From positions 92,369 to 122,058 of the forward strand of contig WELB01000184.1 of assembly GCA_009602725.1 (NCBI GenBank): 29,690 bases of DNA, written 5' to 3'. Source of the DNA: Spirogloea muscicola (Eukaryota > Streptophyta > Zygnematophyceae > Spirogloeales > Spirogloeaceae). The notes below the pieces were generated by a model. That model worked only from the letters and a program-made list of their open reading frames with translations. It made no database searches and had not been told where the DNA came from. The position numbers and the translations under genes are program-made. Of this stretch, positions 13,922 through 24,311 are shown in pieces (within the stretch, counting starts at the first letter, position 1; each line of letters opens with the position of its first letter).

Positions 13922-14195
13922 GGGGTCCTTGCAGCAAGGCTTCTCCACGAGCATCTACGTTGTGCTCCTTGATCTGTTGCAGGAAGTAAACCATCTACAG
14001 GTCAGAACAGAGCTGGCGACCGGATTGGTCATTGAACCTGCTTGCATTTTAAGTTACTGATCATTAGTCAATAATACATTGGTCATCCAAGTCAATGGTT
14101 TCAATGCTGCTGCTTCTCTTGACAGATACATCAAGGTCTTGAGCCTGTTGACACAAGAGGGTGACTTGCCTGCATGCCAGTTGAGGTATCCAGTA
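13922..14195. other. Intergenic space between two convergent genes
   Basis: The stop codons of the plus-strand gene (13921) and the minus-strand gene (14196) are 274 bases apart. Both 3' untranslated regions must fit or overlap here. No TGTAA signal is evident on either strand, so the transcripts may run past each other. Confidence 0.5.
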
Positions 14196-15868
14196 TCACG
14201 TGGTAACTGGTAGTTTATCAGGGGCTGGGCTGTGTATGCTTGCGAGACAGAGAAAATAGGGGAGGAAGAAAAAGACAGCTAGGAAGGTGATGACACCAAG
14301 GTCCGCCTCTTCCCCAAGCGCAGCCCTTCGCGGCTTGCGCACATATAGCTGAACTGAGCACCAGAGGCAATGAAGGCTCCCAATGACCAGTAGCAACACC
14401 GCTGTCCTTGCACCATTTGCTCTGCTGTAAGACTTTCCAGCCTGCGGTCTGCCAGGACAAGCAGTTGGCCATGAATCTCATTCACATGCTGCCACTCAGG
14501 CGGGTTGCCAGGTCCCCTTTGCTGACAACATGCCTGATCTTGACATACAGCCTATTGACTGTAGAGAAACCCTTGCTCACCTGTTGATCAAGTAAAAGCC
14601 CACCAGAAGTGCGGCACACAGTGATCCAATGACAATCACCGAATCTGGCTCTATGGGCGCCGGCCCGTCCCACCATCCGGTGCTTATGACCCACTTGTAC
14701 AGTGGCGTCTGCCCATTCTCCTGATGCCGGAATCACAGGGAGGCTGACGGTCAGCTGTATGCAGTCTGCCTTCTTGTATTACTTCATGGTTCTTGACTGC
14801 GAGATATCTTTGGCAGTGGCTTTGCTGCTGTAAAATTGTGGCTACCTTCCTGATGGCACCTCTGGCATCCAATGTGGATATGCTACTTGATTACCCATCT
14901 GTGGATTGGCCCGGCCACTTGGCTGGACATGCTCACTGACAACAGTCAAGAGGCTGACCTCAAAAAGGTTGTCCAGGAAGAAGTGAGTGAGGCAGCCAGC
15001 TGTGACCAGTAGGAAGCACTTGGCCACTGGGATCTTGTCCTGCAGTTCATGAATGCAGCAGCAGCGTCATGCTGCAGAGGCTGGGCACCAAAAGAACCCA
15101 AGTCAGAATGTGCCTCTTCATACTGAGCTAGCAGCCATTCTTGAGACAGCCACGACGACATAGACAAGCCCACAGCCTGCAAGTCAGCTGCACGGGTATT
15201 GAGCACCCCTCTGCAGCTGCAATGGCTTCAGTGATGTCAGCATGTAGGCTGACCAGGGGACGAAACAGAAGCAATTTCTTAGTTCATTTCTTAGTTCTGG
15301 TACTCTGGTCGGCCTTGGGTGGAGGTTAACGCAGGCGGCGCCTACAAAGTAACTAGGGCCTGCGAGGGTGCGGAAGGCGACAGCTGCTGGAGATGGGCTG
15401 GCTCACCCCGGGCAATGAGGTGCTGTTGTTGGGCGACGGCAGGGTCAGCCAGCTGTAGAAGTAGGCCAGCGGTAGCCCTGGGAGGAGCCTTACGCCACGA
15501 GGATTAGCAAGCAGCAGCTGGGCGCGAAACGCAGCCCTACAGCACGATGTAGGCCAGCTTGAGCGATGCCCGCCAGCAATGGCAGTGGGCATGTGCGTCC
15601 TGCAGCGGGCCAGGGGGCCTCGGGGCGGCGGCTCACCCAGGAGCGCGACGTAGCCGAGTGGGTGGTGGACGGCGGCCATGGCGAGGTCGCCGGCGCGCGG
15701 GGCAGCGCGCGCAGCGAGCCACTGGAGGAGGGAACCCAGGTCGGGGCCGAGCGTGGCGTTGGCGGCGAGCACGAGGCCGTGGCGCGGCGAGAAGGCGCCG
15801 CGCGAGGCGTGCTGCAGCGCGGCGGCGCAGCCCAGCGAGTAGAGGAGGTGCGATCCCGGGCCCGGCAT
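14196..15868 (-). CDS. Multi-pass membrane protein, YdjM/DUF457-like putative metal-dependent hydrolase
   Basis: Five modelled exons on the minus strand: 15868-15637, 15477-15407, 15039-14959, 14720-14581 and 14448-14196. Phases agree and give 258 aa. The order of motifs resembles the membrane-bound YdjM/DUF457 family: His7 near the start, GPDLG (41-45), VHHPLGY (67-73), THFFLD (119-124) and ENG (129-131). The His and Asp residues could hold a metal. Hydrophobic segments lie at about 108-126, 156-174, 190-211 and 225-246. The segment TGWWDGPAPIEPDSV looks like a conserved plant and algal sequence, from memory. The bacterial family is usually annotated as an inner-membrane putative hydrolase with no proven reaction, so function is inferred only. 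The start is the first in-frame ATG. The first exon is GC-rich, as in the other genes here. Confidence 0.7.
15053..15197 (-). other. Open, protein-like stretch inside intron 2 of the membrane protein gene
   Basis: After TTGCAG (acceptor near 15180) the minus strand reads AVGLSMSSWLSQEWLLAQYE and stays open to about 15050. Neither GT in that stretch gives a phase that joins the next exon at 15039. I therefore left it out of the model. It may be a chance frame or an alternative exon. Confidence 0.3.
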
Positions 15869-16120
15869 GGCGCCGCCCGCTGCCCGGGGGCCGCGGCTCG
15901 GCGGACCTGCCCAGTGCTGACAATGGCGTCCAGCATCCAAGCAACGGAAGGGGGCTACGCGCACATCCCACCGCTTGCCTGGTTTGGCTGCTTGTGGGCG
16001 GCTGTTGTTGAGTTCTGCCTACTGAAGATTGTCCTCTGCTGTTCCTAACAACGCTTACCCACTGGGATACCATTGGGTTGCTGGTCACCATCGACGATGC
16101 TCAGGGAGTCATTCGGACGG
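15869..16120. promoter_or_regulatory. Upstream region of the membrane protein gene
   Basis: GC-rich leader and presumed promoter of the minus-strand gene, passing into transposable-element sequence near 16080-16120. Long plus-strand frames across 15559-16048 are antisense shadows of the first exon. Confidence 0.3.
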
Positions 16121-16129
16121 CATCCATGA

Positions 16130-16770
16130 ATTAGGGCAATTCGTTTGGAGCCGGTCGATGCAACGAGTTCCTTAGTGCAAAGTCCACGGCTGGAAGGATA
16201 ATGTTCCAATTCTTGCTGCCGACCTTACTATGTCCGCAAATCTCCTACTTGGCCTTCCGGTCTGGCCATCCGTTTGAAATTTATACGCACTTGACATTGC
16301 CAACTTGGTCCCTAAGCTTAATTGTGTTAACCATAATAGCTGGTGTCTATCAGGCACAATAACCGCTTGCAGGCCGAAATGATTGAACCAAGCAAGGCCA
16401 AAGACCACGTTGGCTGTATTTACTGCATTCAAGCTAATGTTACTTCGACCTTCACCACCTTACTCGAATGGTCAACGACAACATCATATCATCATTCCCT
16501 GCGAGGTTTCTTTAAAAGGGTACAACCCAGGCCCGAGTCCATTGTCGTAACTTCCAGCTATTCTCGGGCACGTTTGAAGTAGGATGAGGCCCTGAGCCGC
16601 TTGAAGTGGTTGCTTCTTAGCTCGGGATGCGGCACATGTTGAGATGTACTCCTCGACCATCAGTCCACGTTTGGCCAACAGACTGACCTTTGCACCTTCG
16701 TAATGGTCTTAGCTGCGCCCATGTGTCCTCGAGGTAGCCGGTGTCATGACAGTCTCATCCTGTGAGTCGT
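16130..16770 (-). pseudogene. Decayed Ty3/gypsy integrase
   Basis: Read on the minus strand in several frames, this matches the order of a Ty3/gypsy integrase. First comes an H2C2 zinc-finger remnant (CHDTGYL, AAKTI, CWPNVD, then EEYISTCAASRAKKQP). Next is a VVVDHSSKVVK stretch like the first catalytic-core strand. Then comes FGLAWFNHFGL with IVPDRHQ, and the core end LGTKLAMSSAYKFQTDGQTG. Multiple frameshifts and stops make it dead. RT and LTRs belonging to this copy are not seen nearby. Confidence 0.7.
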
Positions 16771-17154
16771 CAGAGCAAAGTTCTTGTCCAGGAGTTATCG
16801 ACTTGCCACTCCGACACCTTGAGCTCCTCAGAAGAGGATGTATAGATGCCTCGGTACGTTGAGGGCTCCATTATCATTGATTTCCATGATCCCCACCCTC
16901 TGGACTGCGAGGCTCTTAAGAAATATTGTCTGAAATACGTCCTCACAATCCAGCGTACATCCTTGACCTCCGGCATTACACCGTCATTTGGCTTGGTGGA
17001 AAGGAGTGTATTTAAGAGATGGAGGACCGGTGTGGCCAAGTACGAAGGCAAGCACATTGACAAATGTACATCATCTGCTGCTAAGCTGGCACGCTCAGTA
17101 ACCACGAGTCAGCACATAGAGGTCGCTAATTGATGCCCAAATACACGACGGCAA
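16771..17154. other. Unassigned repeat-like sequence
   Basis: No gene or family is recognised. A plus-strand frame at 16846-17133 and a minus-strand frame at 16770-17105 overlap completely. Given the neighbours, this is probably more pol-derived debris of the integrase copy. Confidence 0.3.
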
Positions 17155-17730
17155 TCAACAAGCTCTTGTGCTACCAGGTAAGGCTCGACTAGCTTTCTGA
17201 TGCAACGCATAAGCCTGAGCTCGCTGCAGACAAGCTGACACTCGACGTCGCAAGAATGACGAGTAGGCTGCCGGCATGCCCATCTGAGCTGGAAGCATAT
17301 CCTCACATCTAGCATCTCCCATACTTGCAATGTTCTCAAGTAGGCTATGGAAGCGAGGACCCATACAGCCGAAAGTATCAATTGCGGCTGGTAATCGGTG
17401 ATCACTGCGGAGGTAGTCAGAGTAGTGCAGTAGCTTTCTCTGCTCTGCACCTCCCACTGCGTGGCCAGCAATGTGAGTCTATGCGGAACTCTTGTACGCC
17501 TCCGTCACAACCACATCGACCAAGGCTCGCGGGCATCCGCCAGGTTGCACGCCTACAATGTCCAGGGTGCGACGGTGATGGCGTTTCGGATAATCCGTAG
17601 TGATGGGCATTATATTGTTCAATTCCACCATGGCGCAGTACCTGGCGTCGCGCATCAGGTCCGCCAGGGCGTCTCGTGGGAGATTATGAATGCTCACCAC
17701 TTCAGGGCCTGTGGTACACCACACTGCTAG
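17155..17730 (-). pseudogene. Non-LTR retroelement C-terminal part, second subfamily (copy F)
   Basis: Two minus-strand frames belong together. The first (from about 17730) has HNLPRDALADLMRDA and then RRTLDIVGVQPGG...ALVDVVVTEAY, which corresponds to the HDRLRDA and DLVA...LLLDVVTTD block of copy A. The second (17457-17155) has LLPAAIDTFGCMGPRFHSLL and FLRRRVSACLQRAQAYALHQ, close to copy C at 1845-2195. A frame break separates them near 17470. This copy shows that the second subfamily also carries the presumed nuclease block. Confidence 0.6.
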
Positions 17731-17759
17731 GTGGGAGGAAGAGATCCCTTCCTCCTTGC

Positions 17760-18250
17760 TCACGGCGAGCGGACCTGGTCGCCATCCCGCCTGGAGGAGG
17801 TCCCCGCCTCATTGCGGATACGGTGACTGCCAACTGCGTCGACTCCGCCAACCCCACCAATTTGGCATCGACAGTAGGGCACGCATTCGGGACGGCAGCT
17901 CGTGTAGCAAGTAGCGCAAGTATGCGGATTTCCCGGTTGGAGATGACTTCGCGTCACTTGCACTTCACGTGCACGGGGCCTTCGGCAGTCGCAGGCTGGA
18001 CCTCCTGCAGCGGCTTGCCCGGCAGGCCATCGATCGTCGGCAGGCTCCACAAAGTGGAGCCACCCGGCTTCAAAAGCTGCCGGGTCGCTTGCCCAGGCAA
18101 TCCACATGCGCTCTATGTCTCCTTCACACTCTCCCTGGCTCACGCCGTGCACTTGCGGGCCAGGCCGGCCATGCTATGGCTGCTGCTTCTGGGTCTTGTC
18201 GGGGTGCCTCATCTCCAGCTGCAAGTCACTCCGACTTGGAGCTGATAATC
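17760..18250 (+). pseudogene. Non-LTR retroelement C-terminal part (copy G)
   Basis: The plus strand reads RRADLVAIPPGGGPRLIADT in one frame. From 17969 another frame reads MHGAFGSRRLDLLQRLARQA, and the end (SDLELI, then GGGGTTACTAAGC) corresponds to the SDLRLLSRGY end of copy A. At least two frameshifts. A weak tail motif (TTTTGGGCTGACCTGACCC) follows at 18330. It lies back to back with copy F. Confidence 0.55.
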
Positions 18251-19189
18251 GGGGGGTTACTAAGCTCCCCTCCGCCGTAGTCTCGTGCTGTGTGATTTAT
18301 GCGTTTCGGCTCTTTGGACCTTGTCCATTCCTTTTGGGCTGACCTGACCCTGCCACCTCCTTAGATTGGGCGATCTCCATTTCAGATATCCAAAAAGAAC
18401 GGATAATACTATATGCAAGCCTTCATGCTGCATCGCCTTCAGATCGGTGGGCATTGTAGTCGCGGAGTCGTCTGTTGGTAATACCATCGACCGGCCAGAT
18501 TTGTGGGTACATGACGAAGTCAATCTGGCCCTTGACTAATTAATATTGCCGCTGCCTTTCACGGCAGTCTCAACACGTGCTCCATCTGCTTATCAGTGCA
18601 AGTCCGATCGCGAGCACGGGTGAGTATAATGTACTTGGTCAAAGTGTCAAAGCGTCAAACTGTTTGAAATTGAAAACACGGGTCAACCCCATTGCTCGCC
18701 GGCCTCCCTGACTGCTGATGCAACAAAGAGAGGCTACAAGACTTTGAGAAGACGTACAGCAGATTTCCCTCCGTCACTCAAGCCTTCTGCCCGCATAATC
18801 TTCCAGCACGTCCCATGTGTTGCAAAGATTCCCATGCCATGGCAGCAACGGCGGCGGCGGCAGCTGCCGCTACTGAAGCGGCAGCGACTGGGAGCAACCG
18901 GCCTGGGCAAGCTTGAAGGTGTCGAGGAGTGCAAGGGCTGCCTGCCCATCAGTGTCTTGTGACCCCGGCCCAGACCGCGTGGAAAGCGTGCGACTCCAGC
19001 ACATCACGTGGGGGCTGAGCTGGGTTTGCCAGGCCGGCAGACATGCTGCTGACCTGGAGCCAGCGTGGGTGACCAGGCCATCCATCCACGCTGGCGCCAC
19101 TCCAGTTCCTTGGTCCGAAGCCCCAGCCTCGTCTACCGCAGTCCGTGATAAGCTTCACAGAGCGCTACAGCGTAGCTCTACACAGAACA
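18251..19189. other. Region without a recognised gene
   Basis: The start is a degraded retroelement tail. At 18840-18900 there is a GGC/GCA-rich stretch on the plus strand. A minus-strand frame at 18870-19100 with ALALLDTFKLAQ looks faintly protein-like but has no start, splice partners or family. I see nothing that can be named. Confidence 0.3.
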
Positions 19190-19575
19190 ACTAAACCTAG
19201 ACCATATGAAGCTAGCAATCAAAAATTAAATAGTACGCGATTTCCAACATCCTTGAGTAAGATACCTCAACAGCGATAAAGTATGTTCATTAGATAAGAA
19301 GACTGATGAAGTAAAGAATTTATGTCAGTATCAGGAAACTTGATGGGGAGGAATGACAATATCAAGGTCCTATTGAAGTATTGGTTTTACATCTATATGA
19401 TCGATACGTTCCAATTTTCCATGCAAAATTGGTTCAGATCTTAGATTATCACAAAGTCTTAAGTTATTGTACTGTTACGGACAAATGGCAAAATCAAGAA
19501 TCTGGTCAGCCACGGCCTTGCTTATGCGAATACGCAGGTCGCCAACCTCGTCATAATTGTTATGATTGTGGCGGC
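19190..19575. other. AT-rich island
   Basis: Base composition changes sharply to AT-rich (roughly 60-65% A+T by eye) between GC-rich flanks. One plus-strand frame (19381-19584) ends with CLCEYAGRQPRHNCYDCGG, which has cysteines and a histidine but no exact zinc-knuckle spacing. The segment could be a foreign or organelle-derived insertion, or a different transposable element. Confidence 0.5.
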
Positions 19576-19799
19576 TTATCATGAGCTTTACTGGCGGCAT
19601 TGCAAGGCACTTCTCGTGGTTGATTACAACATGCAAAAAGCACTACGTGGTTCCACATCTTGGCCTCCGTTTAGCTACGCAAGAGGCTAAAGAGAATGGA
19701 AAGCAAGCAACCCCGAGTCAGCAGCCGCAAGTCGAAGTAGCTTGCAGCTTGAAAAGATTCACGCCAACGAAACCCAGAAGTAGCAGTCAAAGTGCGGCC

Positions 19800-19945
19800 T
19801 GCCAGCTAGTGCATGCGTGAACCTGAAAACGTTGGAAGGTAATAGAATAGCCGCATGCGGAACACCTGGGCAGGCGACCCGGCGGCATTTGAAGTCGGGT
19901 GCTCACCTTGCTGTCATTGGCGACGATTGATGGCCCGCCGTGCAA
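19800..19945 (-). pseudogene. Small non-LTR retroelement fragment (copy H)
   Basis: The minus strand reads NAAGSPAQVFRMRLF, matching the AAGSLAQVYRMRLA block of copy A. Only about 140 bases remain. Confidence 0.45.
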
Positions 19946-20084
19946 GCCGCTGCAGGGGAGAAGTGGCTCTCCCAGTGGGGGAAGGAGGGCTGTGAGAAGG
20001 CAGCCGAAAGGAGTGAACAAGCTTAAAAGGGGCTAAAGTACGAAGGGGCCAGAAGCGCTATCTTATAACTGGTGTAGGATGAAT

Positions 20085-20365
20085 CAATCAATAAGTACGA
20101 GTGAGGAACCTCAGATCCGACTGACAAGCTGCCGGAAACCAATCGCCCTGACGAAAGTCAAGAGGCTGCAGCAAGAGCACGGGCTGCACACAGGTGCAAG
20201 GCGTGGGCCATGGACCGCTGTAGGGAATTGGACTGCGGCAGACGTGTGCTAACGAGCCAGCGGCGTGATGTCAGCCTGCTCACCTCGCCTGCGAGACACA
20301 GCGCGCCGCGCAAGCCTGGCTAGCAGGTCGAGCCAATGGGACTCAAGAGCCCCGTGCACATCCAT
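20085..20365 (-). pseudogene. Non-LTR retroelement C-terminal part (copy I)
   Basis: The minus strand reads DVHGALESHWLDLLARLARR, then SLQRSMAHALHL-like sequence, then SDLRFLTRTY-like sequence near 20105. It is nearest to copy D at 2573-3006, including the unusual CTCGTACTTATTGA end. Internal stops and frameshifts are present. Next to it, 20372-20427 resembles 2319-2370. Confidence 0.55.
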
Positions 20366-20566
20366 TGTAACGGTTACACAGGTGGAACATCAATATAATG
20401 GGAATGATAGCTGGAGGGTACTGAGGAGGCCAACAACCTCACCAGTCGGGCGAAGGACGATGCGCAACATTGGAGAAAGCGCATCTGCTAATAATGGCGC
20501 GCAACGCTGATGCAGGAGCAATATATAACTCCAGCGCGCGACGGCGGCAAAGCCAGAATCTAAGAT

Positions 20567-20600
20567 TAATACTGGTAGTGTTAGAAAACTACCAGTATTA
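20567..20600. repeat. Perfect 12-bp hairpin
   Basis: TAATACTGGTAG (20567-20578) pairs perfectly with 20589-20600 across a ten-base loop. It may be the end of a small DNA transposon or a chance palindrome. Confidence 0.55.
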
Positions 20601-20939
20601 GTATTAGGCACGGGTCCCCGCAATCGGCGGCGACTCCAGCGGCGGAGGCGGCGGCCACGGGTGGATATTCTGTCAGGGCTTGTAGCAAGTGGCCGGGCGC
20701 TTCATAATCCCATGAGGCCGGAGGCAGGGCCCCGTGAAACCTCGATGGGTACTTAAGGAGGAGAGGCGACATTATATGTCCTTCCCCCTCCCCAGACGCG
20801 GGCATTCCGTATTGTTTATACTTCAGCAATTGGCTTGTTTTGACAGCATTGCATACGTTTGGCTCCGACCTTTGCTTCGTGACACCAACGCCTCGTCCTT
20901 GGGCTTGACGATCATCATTCTTTACATCCACGGCCAGGG

Positions 20940-21240
20940 TTACGAACTTGTCCCCAGCCGGGTGGTCAGCTGCAGGAGGTCCACCAACTCACTGTTGTAA
21001 GCGGCCCGTGCACGGCCATCGCCAGCACCATGAACTTATCACCGGCAGGGTGAGCCGTGTGTCTGCGGCCTTTTCCGCTAGCAGCCTTGCCAACCGCGTG
21101 CCCTGCTACCGCTCGCTGGTGGGCTTGGCGGAGTCGATGCAGTCGACGGAGTCAGTTGTCACCACGTCCGCGGTAATTTGGGGACTCCCCGTGGGCGAGA
21201 TGGCGACAACATCACTGCGCCGAGTGGAGACGACCGTCAG
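20940..21240 (-). pseudogene. Non-LTR retroelement nuclease-block fragment (copy J)
   Basis: The minus strand reads TRRSDVVAISPTGSPQITAD and then VVTTDSVDCIDSAKPTSER, matching the DLVA...LLLDVVTTD block of copies A and G. Only this block survives recognisably. Confidence 0.5.
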
Positions 21241-21440
21241 CCCCCAGCTGAATGTGCATGACAAATGTCAAAGGGCACGGTGTAGCCGGCCTCAAGAAAC
21301 AAGTCACATGTGCAATCCGTTCGTAGTAGACCCTTGTACTTCTTCAAGAAAGGCTTCTGACACGAAGTTGCCAGATGATCCACTATCCACCAAAGCCACT
21401 GTTGTAGAGTTCGGTCCTCAACAGGCAGATTAGAGCCGAA
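21240..21440 (-). pseudogene. Ty3/gypsy aspartic protease fragment
   Basis: The minus strand reads TTVALVDSGSSGNFVSEAFL. DSGSS is the active-site form of the retropepsin D(T/S)G motif, and the flanking residues fit Ty3/gypsy proteases. A stop follows about 20 codons later, so the protein is dead. The neighbouring LTR-like sequence starts just to the right. Confidence 0.65.
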
Positions 21441-21449
21441 TGCGTCCTT

Positions 21450-22137
21450 ATTGGGATTGACTGCTTGGGAAATTAGGGGCAATCACCCGCCACGAGGAAG
21501 CACTCCGACACAGCGGAAGACTTGCCCTGTGGTGCTGCCGCCAGGCAGCAGCTCCACCTCCTGGGCACGCGCTGCAGACTTGCCCCTAGCGGCACGCCGC
21601 CAAGGTCTCCACAGCAGAGCCGGCAACGAGCCGCGCGGGGCAGCGATCTGCAGCAGCAGGCAGCAGCAGGCCGTGAGCCGCGGGGGGCCGTGGTCTACAG
21701 CGGCAGGCAGCCGCAAGGCTGCGCCTCCCAGAGCTTCACTGAGTCCCCGGCCTCCCGTCGGTCTCTCTCTGCTCCGTGCAATAGTAAGTTCTTCTCCGTG
21801 CCGCCCCCTCCAGGGTGTATGGGGTCGTGCCAAGGCTCGCCCGCGAGGAGCGTCCCTGACGAGGGAACCACGAGCTCTTTCCCGCAGGCCCCATGGCGCC
21901 GAGCATGGGCGCGGCAGAGCAGGCCGCCAGGCATGGCCGAGCCGGGCATGGCCGGGCATGGCCCAGCCGAAGATGCCGCCGGGGGCGTCCGGGCTTACGC
22001 ATGCCGCCGAGCATGTCTGGGCCGAGCATGACGGGAGCATGCGAGGCCACCGGTACGAGCCTGGACAGAAGGATAGCAGCACAAGTGCCAGAGCGGTTCG
22101 TGCCGGACGTGCCCAAAAGAACACCATGTAAGCCTTA
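21450..22137 (-). repeat. LTR-like repeat with GC-rich interior
   Basis: The left part (GGAAGCACTCCGACACAGCG, then GGAAGACTTGCCCTGTGG) matches 28400-28470 and 29215-29245, so it is the same LTR group in minus orientation. The interior has CAGCAG runs and repeated GCATGGCC and GAGCATG motifs (21890-22050). Borders are uncertain. The long frames on both strands follow from GC content. Confidence 0.5.
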
Positions 22138-22405
22138 ATACTGTTGGGCGCTCACAATCCGAGGAATGTACAACTCTAGTCCTTCCCTCTAAGACTCCTT
22201 GAGGCTTGCGAGCCTTTTTACTGCGCCCTAATCTTCCCTATGCCTGTATGCCTACATCCAAAGTAGTCTGATAATGATTGCAGCTGCCTTCGGAGTTGAA
22301 CCTCGAAGCAATCGCATTGGCCTGCTTGTAGCGTCGAGGGGTACTCGAAGGGCTGTTACTTCACGCAGGCGGTCGTTCCGTTCAGTGATGTACTAAATTC
22401 CTAGT
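22138..22405. other. Unassigned stretch between LTRs
   Basis: No gene or known repeat is recognised. A TGTTGGGCGCTCACAATCC start at 22142 could be another LTR border. Confidence 0.25.
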
Positions 22406-23000
22406 ACGAATGTAGGCAGTGGCCTGTAACGTTCCCGCCGGTTGATGCCACACGGTGCCGTTAGCCTTCCATGGCCGCTAGCCCTTTGACGGACAAGTGG
22501 CCCGTCAACGTGGCGGGCTGGCTTGCCGGGCAAGTGGCCCGCCTTAGTGGGGCCGGGCCCTGCCCGTCCTAAGATACCCTCGCCAAGATCTAAACGGGCA
22601 ACGGGGGATCTTTGGCCCGCCGCAAGGCAGGCCATGGGGGGACCCGCTCACACCCCAGGAGGGGATGCACGGGGAAGCATTACGAGCCTTGGGCTGAGAC
22701 CCGACATCAGTTCGGACTGGTGAAGCCCAGGAGCAGCCTTGCCGCTGCTTGCCGCCGCAGCCGCCACCGCAGCCTGCTGCAGGGCTTGCTGCGGAATGCT
22801 CGTGGCTGCGCCCCTTGGGGGACAGCTGCTGGCTTGCGCCGAGGAGGTGGAGACGCCGCCGAACGACGGCGTTACAGGGCCTGTCTTCCCCTGCGCCTAT
22901 GCGCTAGTACTTCACCGTGTAGTGGTTTGCTTTTAGACCCCTTCAGCCGAGTCCAGTCTCGCCTGCCCGTATAGCGCTAACTACTTGTCGAGGTGCCACA
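22406..23000 (+). repeat. Solo LTR of the Ty3/gypsy group, plus orientation
   Basis: It matches the reverse complement of the LTR at 28312-28860 in order: CCACACGG, GGCGGGCTGGCTTGCCGG, a GGGCCTGTCTTCC-like motif, TATGCGCTAGT, and a final GAGGTGCCACA. It starts near TGTAGGCAGTGG and ends CACA at 23000. No internal region follows, so it is a solo LTR. A target duplication is not evident. Confidence 0.6.
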
Positions 23001-23221
23001 CCTGGAACTCCGCCTACGGGCCTACTCTGCCTAACTAGCAGCAGCCTGCCCTGCATGGCCTCACTACCAGGTCAGTAGACATGCAAAGAATGTGGCAAGA
23101 AGCATCATTACACCAAAACTGACTCTCCTGGAGGATCCCCCATCCTCGTCCCTGCACCCTGCGCATTATGCGCTCCCTGCCCACTCGCCCCTGCGTGATC
23201 ACCCTTGCCGGGGGAACTCTC

Positions 23222-23350
23222 ACCGTTTAGCAGGGGTAACTGCGTGTTTTGTAGCTGCTTGATTCCATGTTTGCTTGCTTTAGCGTTCTCCCTTAGGACC
23301 CTTCGACCGTTTCTCAATTCATTTTTCTGGGCTGGCCTCTCCCAGCCACC
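23222..23350 (+). repeat. Solo non-LTR retroelement tail
   Basis: It begins GTTTAGCAGGGGTAACTG, continues TTTTGTAGCTGCTTG, and ends with the hairpin GGGCTGG...CCAGCC at 23329-23347. This is the 3' end of the family seen at 928-1131 without its coding part. Confidence 0.6.
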
Positions 23351-23735
23351 GCCCTCTCATGGAAGCGTATTCTTCTCACCGCTCGGCCCCCTGGCCACCC
23401 TGACCTGGAGTGCTGGCCTGCGCGGCGCGCGCGCCGAACCCTCCAAACCCTCGCCGGCGGCTGCGGCGGCGGCGGCGTTACACTTGTCTTCAACGGGGGA
23501 CTTTGGGGAGATGTCCAATCTCCGCCGTCCGATCTCTTACGAGCCCACCCCGCGAGGGGGGGTCAAAGCAGTACATACAGGGACTTACCGGCCCCGAGGC
23601 TCTCCAGCCCGCCCGACTGCCTCTAGCCGAAGCTATCCCTAGCCGACCCTACCAATGACGCTCTGCGCCCGGGCATGACACCCAAGAAGGACGAGTGACT
23701 GCTAACTGCGTGTGTCCCGGGGCAGGTCCTTTACA
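23351..23735 (+). repeat. Probable 5' LTR of the plus-strand gypsy element (left border unknown)
   Basis: It ends AACTGCGTGTGT...TTTACA immediately before a primer binding site, as the minus LTR at 28312 ends AACTGCGTGTTT...TCTACA. The left border cannot be placed. Confidence 0.4.
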
Positions 23736-23737
23736 TT

Positions 23738-23746
23738 TGGTATCAG
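23738..23746 (+). other. Primer binding site (initiator tRNA-Met type)
   Basis: TGGTATCAG directly after the LTR end ...TTTACA is complementary to the 3' end of plant and algal initiator tRNA-Met, the usual minus-strand primer of plant Ty1 and Ty3 elements. Confidence 0.7.
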
Positions 23747-24311
23747 AACAGTTTTTTATCTATTGGGCTTGTAATGTTCTTGTACTTGCCGTGATGATGC
23801 AACATGTGCTGGCTTGACCTTTCTGTTGATATGAAATGTCTTACCAGACGTTGGTCGGGGAGGCTGCTCAGCGGAAGCGCTAGGTGCTGCGCCATCTTTG
23901 CGCACTGAGCCAGCCGCGACCAGCGCCAGTCCTTGTTGGGAATTTGAGGAGAACCCACCTACTGTCATATCGCCTACTTGAGGTGGGCTTTTAGCCTGCA
24001 GCCTTTGTGTGGCAAAGCTTAGTCGTGTGGCCAGCATCGATCTTGTGCATCGGTCTTCGCCCTATATGCGGCTGTCTGCCTGCCTGTCGTTTGGAGATAT
24101 GGCTTAGCGCACTGCCTTGCTTGCTAGCTCTTCGGTGCACCAGTCTTGCGATGCCCTGTATTGCAGCATGGAGTGTGTGTGATATGCTGACTGCCGGGGC
24201 CTAAATTGATCACTCAGTGTATTTCAGAAAGCATGGAGTCACAAAACTCCATGCGCGGCCTAATCCTCCTCGGGAGGTAGAGCGTCGGCTGCTGAGGCAC
24301 GTTCCACAAAA
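23747..24311 (+). other. Leader of the gypsy element, no gene seen
   Basis: Sequence between the primer binding site and an LTR fragment. No frame here resembles a known protein. It may include unrelated insertions. Confidence 0.3.

Noticed and set aside
15559-16048. Plus-strand frames of 150-160 codons
   Set aside because: They are antisense to the GC-rich first exon of the minus-strand membrane protein gene.
21451-22131. Open frames of over 200 codons on both strands
   Set aside because: Both strands are open because of high GC; the sequence is LTR-like and has no protein motif.
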